This document shows positions 1 through 10,403 of a DNA stretch of 56,633 nucleotides, piece after piece. The stretch covers positions 1-56,633 of the forward strand of contig MCFE01000577.1 of NCBI GenBank assembly GCA_002104905.1. Direction: 5' to 3'. This DNA is from Basidiobolus meristosporus CBS 931.73. Lineage: Eukaryota > Basidiobolomycota > Basidiobolomycetes > Basidiobolales > Basidiobolaceae. The position numbers and the translations under genes were made by a program. The first letter of the stretch is position 1. Each line of letters begins with the position of its first letter. The notes under the pieces are model-generated. The model had not been told where the DNA came from. It worked only from the letters and a program-made list of their open reading frames with translations, and searched no databases.

Positions 1-2
1 GT

Positions 3-407
3 GCCTCAGTAGCCACCTTCAACACCGGCTACTCTGACGCCGGTTTGTTCGGAGTTTACGTTCAAGGCCCCAGCGCTAAAGTCAGCGACCTTACCAAGGT
101 AGCCGTTGAACAGCTCAAGAAGGCCGCCGAGAACATCTCCGAAGAGGAATTCCAACGTGCCGTTGCCCAAGCCAAATACGCCACCATCTCCCTTTTCGAA
201 ACCCGTCTTGGTCGCGCCGAGGTCTTTGGCAACCGCCTTCTTGCCAGCGGAAAGGCCCTCGCTTCGGTCGACCTCCTTCAGCAACTCGAGAAGGTCACCG
301 TCAAGGATGTCCAAAATGCCGCCTCCAGCGTGCTCAAGTCCAAGGCTTCCTCAGCCGCCTACGGTAACATCTACGCCCTTCCTTATGCTGACTCTCTAAA
401 CCTTTAA
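3..407 (+). CDS. QCR2: Cytochrome bc1 complex core protein 2, C-terminal part (5' end outside window)
   Basis: The frame is open from the window edge and runs about 134 residues to a TAA stop. The sequence contains the block GYSDAGLFGVYVQGP, followed by an amphipathic helix region (VEQLKKAAENISEEE), the FETRLGRAEVFGNRLLASG segment and the tail YGNIYALPYADSLNL. This is the C-terminal half of the M16-peptidase-like core 2 subunit of ubiquinol-cytochrome c reductase, a structural, non-catalytic subunit on the matrix side of mitochondrial complex III. Known family members have this same order of blocks near their end. Third codon positions are strongly C/G, unlike everything downstream. No intron is seen in the visible part. 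The start, the mitochondrial targeting peptide and the first half lie left of the window. The symbol is by family resemblance; a core 1 or processing-peptidase paralogue is less likely. Confidence 0.88.
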   Translation, partial: ASVATFNTGYSDAGLFGVYVQGPSAKVSDLTKVAVEQLKKAAENISEEEFQRAVAQAKYATISLFETRLGRAEVFGNRLLASGKALASVDLLQQLEKVTVKDVQNAASSVLKSKASSAAYGNIYALPYADSLNL

Positions 408-853
408 ATCTCCCCACCCCCTTCCCCTCCCGGTATTCTGGCCTTCATCAAGCCCCCAGAGTGCTACGTGACGAAGAGTAGCGCATAAACTATATATCAC
501 CTACTATATCTTTCTCACTTCACACTTATTATAAAAGCATTCTTTCACCATCAGGAAGCATAGAAAACTTCAAGCAAATTACTTAAATCATATGAAAGGA
601 GATCTTCAATTCATGTAATAAATGATCCATTGGTATTGATGTTCTTTGTGTCTTGGGTGAATCCTGTTCCCTGGTCTCCCACTTGGAAAATTACTCAAGG
701 GTTTGATGAGTGATGCTTTTGTGGTTCATGTCCAACAATACTGATCATCCATTTTAAGTGGCTGCATGTTGGAAATGCCATAGTTGTAAACATTTATTCT
801 TGTCCAAAGCAGGTTCACAGGTCACTTTGTTTTCCATTCAATCTTAGACAGTA
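408..853. other. 3' flank of QCR2, no gene seen
   Basis: Composition falls sharply from the coding exon into AT-richer sequence. The first 100-150 bases are probably the 3' UTR: C-rich tracts, then AT-rich sequence with several TATA-like runs. I find no canonical terminator element I would commit to. No open frame of useful length and no match to the repeats elsewhere in the window was found. Confidence 0.5.
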
Positions 854-858
854 CCTCC

Positions 859-1481
859 TGTTATATCCAAGAGAAAAGGGTAATAAAACTCTTGAATGAG
901 TTAACTGAACCTAAGTGACAACTAAGCGCAGAATCGTTTTGTATATAGTTGAGTTGGGCTATAAAGGCAACAGAGTTGGTTTGCTATACAGGATAGGCTT
1001 GGTGTTCTTGGGAATGCTAGATATGCTAGGCTTGGGTGGAAACTAGAATGGAATTGTTGAATTCTTAATTTTGATGAGGCACAATCTTAATTTTGTTGAG
1101 ACACACACTAAACCAAATGGTTCAGTAATCTTTATTTATATTTTTCTGATCAAGTTGAATTAGTAAGTGCCAAGAGACTGGACTAATTGAAATCTGTTTG
1201 GGTGTTGATAGGTGCATAAGATAAATGAGAAATTGCATCATAAACAGCTGATGTCTTGGCAACTACTAAGTGGTTGGATGGATCTCAGATGACTAATCCT
1301 TTGGAAAGGCTTAGCAGATCAGTTGAGGATGCAATGACCACTTGAAAGTTGATCAGGTGTGACAGCTAAAAATAGATTCTGAGAAGTGATAAAATAAACC
1401 ATAACAGGGATTAGTTATGTTAGGGTACTAGATTTTCTAACAGAGTGAAATTGGCTAAGTTTTAAATGTAGATGCATAACA
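859..1481 (-). mobile_element. Solo LTR of the G2 Ty3-type family
   Basis: This 623-bp block starts TGTTATAT and ends ATAACA. It is flanked by perfect 5-bp direct repeats CCTCC (854-858 and 1482-1486), the mark of an LTR insertion followed by LTR-LTR recombination. It aligns along its length, in the same orientation, with 33030-33694, which lies at the head of a minus-strand Ty3 gag-pol remnant; shared stretches include the segment around 1081-1125 (33280-33325) and the GTGCATAAGATAAATGA block. A further broken copy is at 42868-42985 plus 43906-43962. The strand is assigned from the G2 element at 33030. Confidence 0.85.
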
Positions 1482-1486
1482 CCTCC

Positions 1487-1659
1487 CATATCCCAGATTG
1501 CCAATACAGTTGCAATCATCTGGTTTCATCATCTAGACTACTGGATTTGCCACTTGGCAAATGTCTTGATTCAGATGCATAAACACAACAAATTATTGCA
1601 ATTAGTAGGGTTCAGATAATTGAAGGAATCCTATCAAATATGACATGATGGCTGGTAAT
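1487..1659. other. Gap between solo LTR and copia LTR, nothing recognised
   Basis: AT-rich sequence that was continuous with 408-853 before the solo LTR inserted. Neither strand gives a recognisable protein. Confidence 0.4.
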
Positions 1660-2362
1660 TGCTGAAAGAGTTTTGGAGATGTTGGAAGTGATTGGGAGAA
1701 CTTGTGGATTGTGTGGTTTTCATTAAATGATTTATTAAATGTTAAGTAGTCTATATACTTTATATTGACCTAACAAATTAAACCTGAAGAGCATGTTACA
1801 GAAGATCCAAAGTGCATATGTGCAAAGTTTGGGACTGTTTGGATTATTGTAAAAATCTGCAATTGCACCTAAATACACCTAACTTGGTCACTGCAATCCC
1901 CTGTGAAAAATATCAAACTTGGAATTCATCTGATTTTGAGCTGGTATTCTGATGGCATTTTGCTGGTATTCAGCAGGTGTTTTGGGTTCAAAATTTCAAA
2001 TACAATTTTTGATGGAAGTAATGGGCAGTTTATTGCTAAATCTGGTGTGGATGCTAGCTTGCCTAGTCTCCTCCTGGACAACTTGTTTCCTTGCCTACCC
2101 ATCAGCTGAGAACAGAGATTTGGAGAGTTGTCAATTTTGAGAAACTTGGAATTCAGCTGATACTATGGTGGTATTTTGCTGGCCTTTTGTCAATTTTTTT
2201 TCTTAGGGATCATTGCCTACAAATCTTGGAGAGTTCTGGTTAAATCCCTTATAGGGATTTATTTAGAATATTTTCACTAAAATACCAGGTACCCAGAACA
2301 TGAAATTTCTCAAAGTTGTCCAAACAGCCCCAAACTTTGCACACATACAAATCTTTACAACA
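1660..2362 (-). mobile_element. Distal (3') LTR region of copia element 1, rearranged
   Basis: 1660-1870 resembles 6349-6540 in the same orientation (GATTTATT context, then GTGCAAAGTTTGGGACTG against GTGCAAAGTTGGAGGCTA). 2255-2345 resembles the reverse complement of about 6495-6605 (shared TACCAGGTACCCAGAACATG). So the two parts of this LTR lie head to head, separated by a 340-bp foreign repeat at about 1880-2215. The pol frame of the minus-strand copia element ends immediately to the right, which is why this is taken as its 3' LTR. The exact ends are uncertain. Confidence 0.6.
1880..2215 (+). repeat. Dispersed repeat 'S', copy 1
   Basis: This segment is matched by the reverse complement of about 22856-23225. 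Shared blocks include a start ending in CTTGGAATTCATCTGAT, runs of CTGGTATTCTG type, GCAGTTTATTGCTAAA, the CTCCTCCTGGA region, and an end CTGGCCTTTTGTCAATTTTTTTTCTTAGGG. It sits inside a copia LTR here and inside the R gene at the other site, so it is mobile in its own right. It encodes no convincing protein. The right end is a pyrimidine run followed by AG, as at an intron 3' splice site. Confidence 0.65.
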
Positions 2363-2373
2363 CTCACACTCAG

Positions 2374-5300
2374 CTAAATGTTCATACTGACTAGTCCTAA
2401 TTTTGACCTAAGATCTTCAAACTTGTCTCTAACTAATGGTTTGGTAAATATGTCTGCAATCATTTCATCTGAAGGACAGTAAACTAAGCCAACCAAGTTA
2501 TTCTCTATAGCTTCACATACGAAATGATGTCTAATATCTATGTGCTTGGTTCTAGCATGAAAAGTTGGATTCCTACATAATTGTATACATCCTTGATTAT
2601 TTTGAGATATGTAATAGGTGTTTTTTCATATAGACCTAAATCTGTAAAAAGCTTTCTCAAGCACATTGCTTCCTTTGAAGCTTCACAGGCTGCCATATAC
2701 TCTGCCTCTGTGGTAGAAAGTGCTACAGTTGGTGGCTTTCTGATTTCCATGAAATTGCTCCTTTACAGTAAAGAAAGGTGTATACTGTGGTGGATCTTCT
2801 GTCTTCCAAATTTTGTCCCCAATCAGCATCAGAGTATCCCACAAGATCCTGTTCTGAATCCTTATAAGTGTATCTTAAGCAGATATCAGCAGTTCCTTTT
2901 AGGTGTCTAAAAATCTGCTTAACTGCTGCAATATGATCAGATCTATAGTTCTGATTATGCTGGCTGACAACTCCCACTGAATATGGGATATCTGGACGTG
3001 TTCCAAGCATGATATACATTAGACTGTTGATCATAGATTGATAAGGAATGTCAGGGCTATCAGATGACACCAAGCTCTCTTGATTTGGTTGAGTTTTGAC
3101 CAAGTTAAGGTTTGTTTCCATTGGGGTAGCTGCTGGTTTACAGTCTTCCATTTGGAATTTCTTTATTATATCTTGAATATACTTGGATTGGCTTAGGATG
3201 ATAGTTTGGGTACTTCTGTCTATGGAGAGCTTAATCTTCAAGTAGTAACTGAGTTCACCTAGATTGGACATCCTGAACTCCTTGGATAGACTGGATTTAG
3301 TCTCTTCCAATGTTTCTAGGTTATTGGTGGCTATAATAAGATCATCCACATATAGAGCTAATAGAGCAGGATTTGCTCTATCTGGCTTAAAGTATACACT
3401 ATAGTCAGCATTACTCCTTTTGAAGCTAAAAGATTCCAAATAAGAATCTATCTTGCAATTCCAGGCTCTTGGTGATTTTTTAAGACCATATAGAGACTTT
3501 TTAAGCTTACAGACCAAATGGTGGTTATATTAGTCAAAAAACCCATCAGGCAGGTCCATGTACATGTCCTCATCAAGTTCTCCATTCAAAAATGCAGTTT
3601 TTACATCCATTTAATAAATAAAAAACTTATATTTGGCTGCAATAGCCAATATTAATCTGATGGAATTAAACTGGGCTACCAGTGCAAAGGTCTCAGTATA
3701 GTTAGGTCCTTTTGTTCAAAAGTATCCTTTGGCCACAAGTCTTGCTTTGTATCTTTCAAATGTACCATCAGCCTTGTATTTTGTCTTAAAGACCCATCTG
3801 CATCCAATTGATTTTTGGTTGATTGGTAATTTGATCAAGTCCCAAGTTTGATTTTCCATCAAGGCCTGATATTCCTAAGTCATTGCAGATCTCCAAAACT
3901 TTTTCCAAGGGCCATTTAGGGCCTCTTTTACAGTCTGGGGTTCATCAATATGGACTGACTAGGCATAGGCTAAGTTTGCACCCTCATTGATACTGTAATT
4001 TTGGCTATTTCTTGTCTAATTGGATCTCCAGGCATTTGATACTGGAATGATCACTTCTGGGATATTCCAGGGCACTGCTTCAGGCAAGACCATGGTTGTA
4101 CAGTCCTCTGGAGTGAAAAAAGTTTCATTATTTTGATATGATTCAATCCTGACAATTGGTGGACTTTAGATCAGATTTTTGTCATCATTTGATGTCATTT
4201 TTTGTGAAAATTTTGAATTTTCATCAAACAGCACATCCCTGGACTTGATAAACTTCTTTGCTTTGGTATTGTAGAGTCTGTATGCTTTACTCTCATTGCA
4301 GTAGGCCAAAAATATGCATTTTACACTTTTTGGCTCAAATTTGTACTGATTTCTGGGCAGTTTCTTGGCATTTGCTGTATACCCTAATATTCTTAGATGT
4401 TCTGCACTTGGTCTGTACCCATACAATGCTTCAAATGGAGTAGAATCACAAAGTATTCTGTTATAACTCCTATTTTTAAGGTTTGTAGCAGTAGCAACTG
4501 ATTCTGCCCAAAAATCATAGGATAATTTTTGATCATGGATCATAGATCTTGCCATATCAGTTATTGTTCTGTCAGCATGTTCAGCTACTCCATTTTGCTG
4601 TGAGGAGTATGGTACAGTGGTCTCTTGCTTTATCCCATGAACTTTGCAGAAGTAGATTAAGAGTTTTGAGGTATATTCTTCACCATTGTCAGAGCATATT
4701 TTCATGATTTTTTCACCAGTTTCTCTCTCCACCATGACATTAAGCTCCCTGAACTTAGACAGAGCTTCTTCCTTTCTCTTCATGAAGTAAACCCACGTGT
4801 ATCTTGTATAATCATCAATAAAAGTGATCAAATACTTCCTCTCACCTAAGGATAAATTTTGCACAGGTCCACCCAGATCTGAGTGAGTTAGATCTAATAT
4901 TTTCTTAGTTTTGGTTAACCCAGATCTCTTGAACAGTTGTCTGGCTTGTTTCCCATATATGCAGGCTTCACAGTGCTCCAAATTAGCTGGGGAATCAGTT
5001 TTTACTCCGGAAATTAGCTGATCTCTGATCATTTTGCACAAATAATCAAAAATTGATATACCCAAATCTCCTGTGCCAAAGCATTGGTGTTTCTTCATTT
5101 AGGTTACTTATATTCGCTTCCAAATATGATGGAATATAAGTCAACTTGTATAGATTCTGATCACTGATACCCAAAGCAATATGGGCACCATTTTGATCAG
5201 TGATCTTGCATCCAGAAATGTCAAAGCTGAAGCTGAATCCTTCTGCAGTGGCCTTGCTTACAGAGAGTAGGTTCTTGGCTATTTCTGGTACACAGAGTAC

Positions 5301-6317
5301 TTCTTTAAAGGTCAGTGTATGGCTTCATTCACTGCTTCTAAGGTTTACTTGGATAGTTCCTTCTCCCACTGCATAAAGTGTTCTATTGTCACTCATGAAA
5401 ACCTTCATTATTGGAATATCTTGATATTGGGTAAAAAGTTCATTTTGGTGTGTAAAGTGTTGGGATGCTCCAGAGTCAATATACCATGTCCAAGAATCCT
5501 TGTTTGTGGTCATATTTAGTGCAGATAGGAATAGTCTATCTTCAGTTGTTGCAGCATTTCCATGTTCAGACTTCTTTTGCTGACTATCTCTCTTTTTGAT
5601 ACACCAGTCTGATGTGTGTCCTTTCCATTTGCAGTAGTAACAAAACAAGTTGCTGTTGCCTTTGTAGGGTCTTAGGTACCTCCTTTGTTGGTTATCATTG
5701 CTTATCAAAGCATTTTCTTCTTCCTTTGTATTGGTGCTTGATTTTCCCAATTCTTCATTCAGCAGCCTTCCATATATGTAATTTTAGGTCAAATCTTCAG
5801 TTCTGGACTCTAGGGCTGATACAAGGCCCTGAAGCCTGTCTGTCAGGCTATTCAGGATTGTAACCATCACATCCTCATCAGTAGTTGGTATGCCCACAAA
5901 TTCCACTTCATCCACCAGCAGGGTAATTTGGTTAATTAGATTTTTCATTTCTTCTCCTGGCTGCATCTTTATAGTAAAGAATTTTTGTCTCAGATGCATT
6001 TTCTTAGCAGCTGAAAATGACTGGTAGGTGTCTTCTAATGCCTTCCAGGCATTCTTTGCTGTTTTTACTCTTGAGCATTGAATTAGCAATTTGTCTTTAA
6101 CATTAAGGCAAGTGCAGTTAAAGGCACTTTGTTCTTTCTTCCAGTACATTAAGGCTTCCACTCCGGCATTTTTGGGAGGGTATTCATCTCCTATGAGAAT
6201 ATCCTAAAGGCCTCTTTCTTGTAGCAGCATCTTCATCTTCACCTTCCACACTTGGTAGTTAGATCCATCCAACTTTTCAGCAGAGGGAAAAATTCCAGTA
6301 ATAGCATTAGTGGACAT
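2374..6317 (-). pseudogene. Ty1/copia gag-pol, decayed (copia element 1)
   Basis: Reads leftward from an ATG at 6317 (MSTNAITGIFPSAEK). Order: UBN2-type Gag (6317-5784) with an internal stop where a Trp is expected; zinc knuckle C-X2-C-X4-H-X4-C (CYYCKWKGHTSDWC) and protease site IDSGASQHF within 5325-5750; integrase (4166-5098) with the zinc-binding HCEAC end, Asp in THSDLGG, Asp in CSDNGEEY and Glu in NGVAEHADRT, a DD35E set; reverse transcriptase (2723-3517 and upstream to about 4100) with LYVDDLIIA; RNase H (2538-2750, LSTTEAEYMAA); and the C-terminal ADIFTKPL region ending at a TAG at 2374. The copia gene order (integrase before RT) is clear. Stops near 3530, 3600 and 4150 and a frameshift near 2730-2750 inactivate it. 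PBS and 5' LTR follow at 6337-6696. Confidence 0.93.
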
Positions 6318-6336
6318 TGTAGAGAGTGGCAGCTTG

Positions 6337-6348
6337 GGGCTCATAACC
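6337..6348 (-). other. Copia primer binding site (initiator tRNA-Met half-molecule type)
   Basis: The plus-strand text GGGCTCATAACC equals the anticodon-loop segment of eukaryotic initiator tRNA-Met, so in element sense GGTTATGAGCCC would pair with that internal tRNA segment. Drosophila copia is known to prime from an internal iMet half-tRNA. It directly abuts the LTR, as a PBS should. Confidence 0.75.
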
Positions 6349-6696
6349 TATTGTAAGAGTCTTGGAGATATTGCAAGAGATTGGGAGGACAAGTAGATTA
6401 TGTGGTTCTAACTTAATGATTTATTGAATGTAAGAGTAGTAATTATACTATTACATGGTCTTGGAATAAAAAGCACATAGAATTAGCTATGAAAGGTCCC
6501 CAGAACATGTGTGCAAAGTTGGAGGCTATTTTGACAACTTTGAGGATTTTCATGTTCTGGGTACCTGGTACTTTGGAGAAAATATTCTAAGTAAATCCAA
6601 ACAAGGAATTTGGTCAGTATTCTCTAGGACTTGAAGGTAATGATCTAACTGACTATGATGTGTGATTATTTAGGTGGAGTTACAAATTTTCACAAC
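6349..6696 (-). mobile_element. 5' LTR of copia element 1
   Basis: Begins next to the primer binding site and ends before a block shared with the R repeat family. It resembles 1660-1870 directly and 2255-2345 inverted. Related LTR sequence also occurs at about 43204-43530 and 45568-45845. No clean target duplication was found. Confidence 0.65.
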
Positions 6697-6699
6697 CAT

Positions 6700-7250
6700 T
6701 GCCTCTTTTTCACACTCATTACTTCCTGACTCAACCAATTCTCTTACATTTTAGGCATACAGATTGGTTTATTTCTGATGCAACTTTAGTTGTACCTCAA
6801 TGGCCAGTTGTACTGACCTTTAAAAGTCCCTCTGTCCAACACTAACATAAAGCTCAACTCCACACTCAGCAAGTAACTCCATTAAAATCCACCACTCAAT
6901 AAGTATTTCTATTATAATGCTCTGTTTCCATTACTTTTGCAAGAACTCTGCAGCTTTATGCCACTGTTTATTCACTGGTTCCCATACATCATAGGCTTCA
7001 GCTGGCACTGCAAGGTCCAGCACCTCATCTGCCAGTCTTTGCAATAAATCCTTACAATATTCAAGTGTGTTTTCTTGAGCACTGCACTTAAAGAAGTGCT
7101 GCACCTGTTGGACTGTCTATCACTGTCTCAAAATTCCAATATAAGCTTTGTCATAGTCTGCTGAGTTCTTGACACTGTTGCTTTGCCTGTCAATGGGATC
7201 TCCACTCTGTCTATAATGGAGGATGTGGAGGTAGTGGCTGACAAGCACTA
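6700..7250 (-). pseudogene. R-family mobile gene, C-terminal fragment (copy a)
   Basis: Matches 22020-22600 in the same orientation over several hundred bases, including GCCTCTTTTTCAC, GTAACTCCATTAAAATYCACCA, and the block that encodes, on the minus strand, LADEVLDLA...W-P at the better copy. Here the peptide is interrupted by stops. It lies directly beside the copia 5' LTR and 770 bp from the end of a CMC transposase remnant on the same strand. Function unknown; see the copy at 22225-24582. Confidence 0.6.
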
Positions 7251-8018
7251 TGAAGAATAATTTGGTCCCACTGGTGGATCCAATCCAGATCAACCATCAG
7301 GATCCCACAATGAAGTCTTCACAATGGTAGCAGCTTGGAATTATTGACCCTCTACATGATCTTATGGCAGGATTATAATGGCATTCTAGTGAATTTACTG
7401 CCAAATAAAGTAAAAAATTTGACGGTATTTAGCTGTCTTTTAACAAGAATTGCATGGCATTCTGACATTCTTAATGTGCTCTACACTTATTTGAGCAGAC
7501 TTAACCAGCCAATATATTCAATTGCCTTATATGGCAAGAAGCATGACAGTGCTCTGACAGCCTCATTGCAGACCTGTGCTGGCATGATTACAGCAGTATG
7601 GTGGCCTACAGCTAGTTCTGTATAATGCTATTATACCAATTTACCAAATGGTGTTTCCTTTCTCTACCTCCTCTAGCACAACTCATATATTCCACTGTAG
7701 AATCACCCCTCTTATTTGCTTACCTGTTAATACTTTGGATATTCCACATCTGGAGTCAACCCTCCCTATTTGGTTACCCACTACAACTTTGGGTATTCCA
7801 CATATAGCTCAAATGAAAAAAAAGACTATCACCACCTGCTTATTAACCTCTGAGTACATGCTCACTTGCAAAATGGACATACTTCTATCACCTTGACTTT
7901 ACAATTTTTCAGTGTGAAACTTGCAAAGTTGCCATATACTATGTATTGCTGCTAACATATACACCTTGCAAGCATATGCTTGGTTGCCACCACTATTGCT
8001 TTGAATATCTTCTGAATA
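7251..8018. other. No gene recognised
   Basis: AT-rich sequence with short open frames on the plus strand (7335-7625 and 7625-7896) whose peptides look random. It may be the decayed tail of the CMC-type element to its right; a weak internal echo (GGATATTCCACAT near 7738 and GGGTATTCCACAT near 7790) suggests a small local duplication. Confidence 0.35.
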
Positions 8019-10213
8019 TCAACAAAGAGCCTTTTGGTATTTAGCCAATATATTCTTTCTCCCTACTGGATTGCAGTCCACCCTATAGATGTGCTCTAGC
8101 TCTGGCTTGTGTGAGTTCTGTTTTGGATGGTGTAGAAATTGACTTGGGACCAAGAGAAACTCAGCATACTTTGGTAAAGTTGTCCTAATTAAAATAAGTT
8201 GCTTGTTGTGTCCAACCAGACTTTGCATTACTGAACTGATTACCCATGCATTTGGGCTGCTTAGCTTCTTAATGCCATAGGTGTACGTGTCTCCATGTGC
8301 ACATCTGTCCTCAGTATTTTCCAACTGTTCCTGGCTATCCTCCATGTGCTAACTCATCACATCCATGAGTAACATGAAGGTATTATTCTTGATGAAATTG
8401 GGATATGGTAGTACCTGCAACTTGACTTGTCTTCCAATCTCCCCCACATCCACTCCATAGGAAACTCCCAAAAGGTGAAGCAAGGTCCAATATTCTCAAC
8501 ACACCAAGCAAGATAGAGTAGCAAGTTGTTACAGTAGTGGCAGAGATCTACACATTCAGCTTTATGTTTGCAGTATAGCCACTCAAATCCTGTCACAAAC
8601 TCTTTGTACAAAAGATGTACTTGTGTCAGGTTGGCATTGGTGATCTGCTTATTGAAACATATGCCTATGGATATAGTAGTGGCAGGGATCTACACATTCA
8701 GATTTGTGCTTCTGGTATGGCTGCTTATATCATGACACAAACTTCTTGCTTAAAAGCTGTAAATGCATCTAGTTGGTATTGGCAATCTGCTTATGGATAT
8801 ATATTCCTACAAAGTCAACATATGACTTCTAATGCTTCCAACATATTCTTGGTAGAAATGGCTTCAGAAGACCACTTGAGTACATACATACCCAGTTTTT
8901 CCAGTTCTAGCATCTGAGTTGTTGCATATCCATACAAATATTAATTGCAGCCTATGAGAAGAACTTTAGGTAGCAGATACTCTGTATTATCTTGTAAATG
9001 CATTCAACTTCTCCATTATCATCAAGGGCTAATTTAGCTTGAAATGACCCATGTACAGCTTGCACATTGGTAGAGGGATATTGTAGAAAAGCAAATGCAT
9101 AGCTCCCAGTTGAAAGCTTTTGGAAAACATACAAAATTTCATCCAGCAATGAATAAGGGTAGCTATCCAGGGTGGATGGTGATTTAGGCCCAGGTGCCAA
9201 TGAGACTACCATCAGATTTCTGCTCTGATACTGTAAGATGGGCAGCAGATTCAGGTAGATAAGAGTCAGTGGCCAGCACAATTTGCTAGTAGAAAACTTG
9301 TCTAATGAGAGTCCATCAAGTGCCAAGGGAAAGGCCTAGTCATACATACCTCTAAAGTGTTTGTTGCTTCTTAGTTGTTAGAAATGTTTTCTATCAAGTA
9401 TATTGGAAATGTTTGCACCGGATTGATACTGGGTGCTGTACTTTATAGCTTCACAATATTTGCTAGACTGTATGAGCTTTTTTAGTCAGGATATTGCTGG
9501 AATATACCCAGAGTGTAGGCAATGCTTTCCTCCTATGGTGGCAGATTCCTGACAAGTCAAACACATTGTAATGGTGGAATCCTGTGATGTGAATGCCCTG
9601 CAGCTGCTAACACATGATAGTATCAGGATTGTGTCTAGGCCATATGTTGCCAGCCACATTATGATTGCCCATTTGTACCAAGTATATGGCAAGTTGCATC
9701 CCAGAATGATTTTGGCAAGTGGTGGTAGTAGATCATCAAAGTCCCCATTAATGATATTTGTGGAAACACACCACTTCTCTAGACACAACATCACATCATT
9801 TACTAGTAGATGGATTACTGGGATAACTTGACTCCATCAAGTATCCTCAGCATTTTTTCTACAGGTGTTGTCTCATCTCATATTAGGACTTTGCTGGGCT
9901 CATGCAGGGTACTGTTACTAGGAGAGATAGGGTCACAATCCATCAGTGAGTCTTCTTCCTCAGAGCTATCACTCTGTGTGCAATATTTGAAAGTCTGAGG
10001 TGAGCCTAAAAGCATCACAAACTCACCTGACTTGGATTGCTCCAGGTGACAAGTATGGCTAGGTGACATTTTAGAAGTATTTAGCAGCCAGCACAATATT
10101 GTTGACTCAGTACTGACTGATGAGTGGTCAAGTATGACTTGGGAGGCAAAATACTGGCTGTAATCCTTGTAATACTTTCTATATTGTCTGCATGATTCAT
10201 AGCTGAGAGGCTT
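8019..10213 (-). pseudogene. CMC/CACTA-type (tnp2-like) transposase, broken
   Basis: Five minus-strand pieces in order make one degraded transposase: 10213-9878 (N-terminal Cys/His segment, QYRKYYKDYSQYF), 9794-9486 (DDLLPPLAKIILGCNLPYTW), 9326-8952 (LNLLPILQY then APGPKSPSTLDSYPYSLLDEI), 8611-8357 (GPCFTFWEFPMEWMWGRL) and 8345-8019. The blocks GPK-P--LDS-PYSLLDE and GP---FWEFPME---G-L correspond to conserved stretches that I know from fungal tnp2/Plavaka-like transposases (IPGPK...DLDSF...; GPVW-YWAFPMER-CG-L). A second N-terminal copy is at 24760-25339. Frames shift between pieces, so it is inactive. Its N-terminal codons are cut off by Harbinger element A, inserted at 10221. Confidence 0.72.
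8532..8812. repeat. Degenerate tandem duplication, 143-bp unit
   Basis: 8532-8674 and 8675-about 8812 align in direct orientation with offset 143. Both begin AGTAGTGGCAGRGATCTACA and share the CACAAACT, GGYATTGG and ATCTGCTTAT landmarks. It is at the C-terminal end of the transposase remnant; the second copy has diverged more. Confidence 0.75.
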
Positions 10214-10403
10214 ATACAATAGAATTTTTCTGTTGTATAGTGCCACATAGTGCCAGCCTGTTTATAGTGCTAGATAAATCTGGCACTCTATTGCACCATC
10301 TGGCACTAAAATATCTACCATCATGCCAGTGGTAGGATATAGTCACTGGTAATTTTATTTAATCTTACTTATGTTGCTCAGAATAGTGCTTTCCTTGTGT
10401 TAT

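Noticed and set aside
6-399. Long open frames antisense and in another frame over QCR2
   Set aside because: They are shadows of a GC-rich coding exon; the QCR2 frame has the family sequence.
9571-9998. Plus-strand open frames opposite the CMC transposase
   Set aside because: The minus strand has the transposase blocks shared with 24760-25339; the plus-strand peptides have none.
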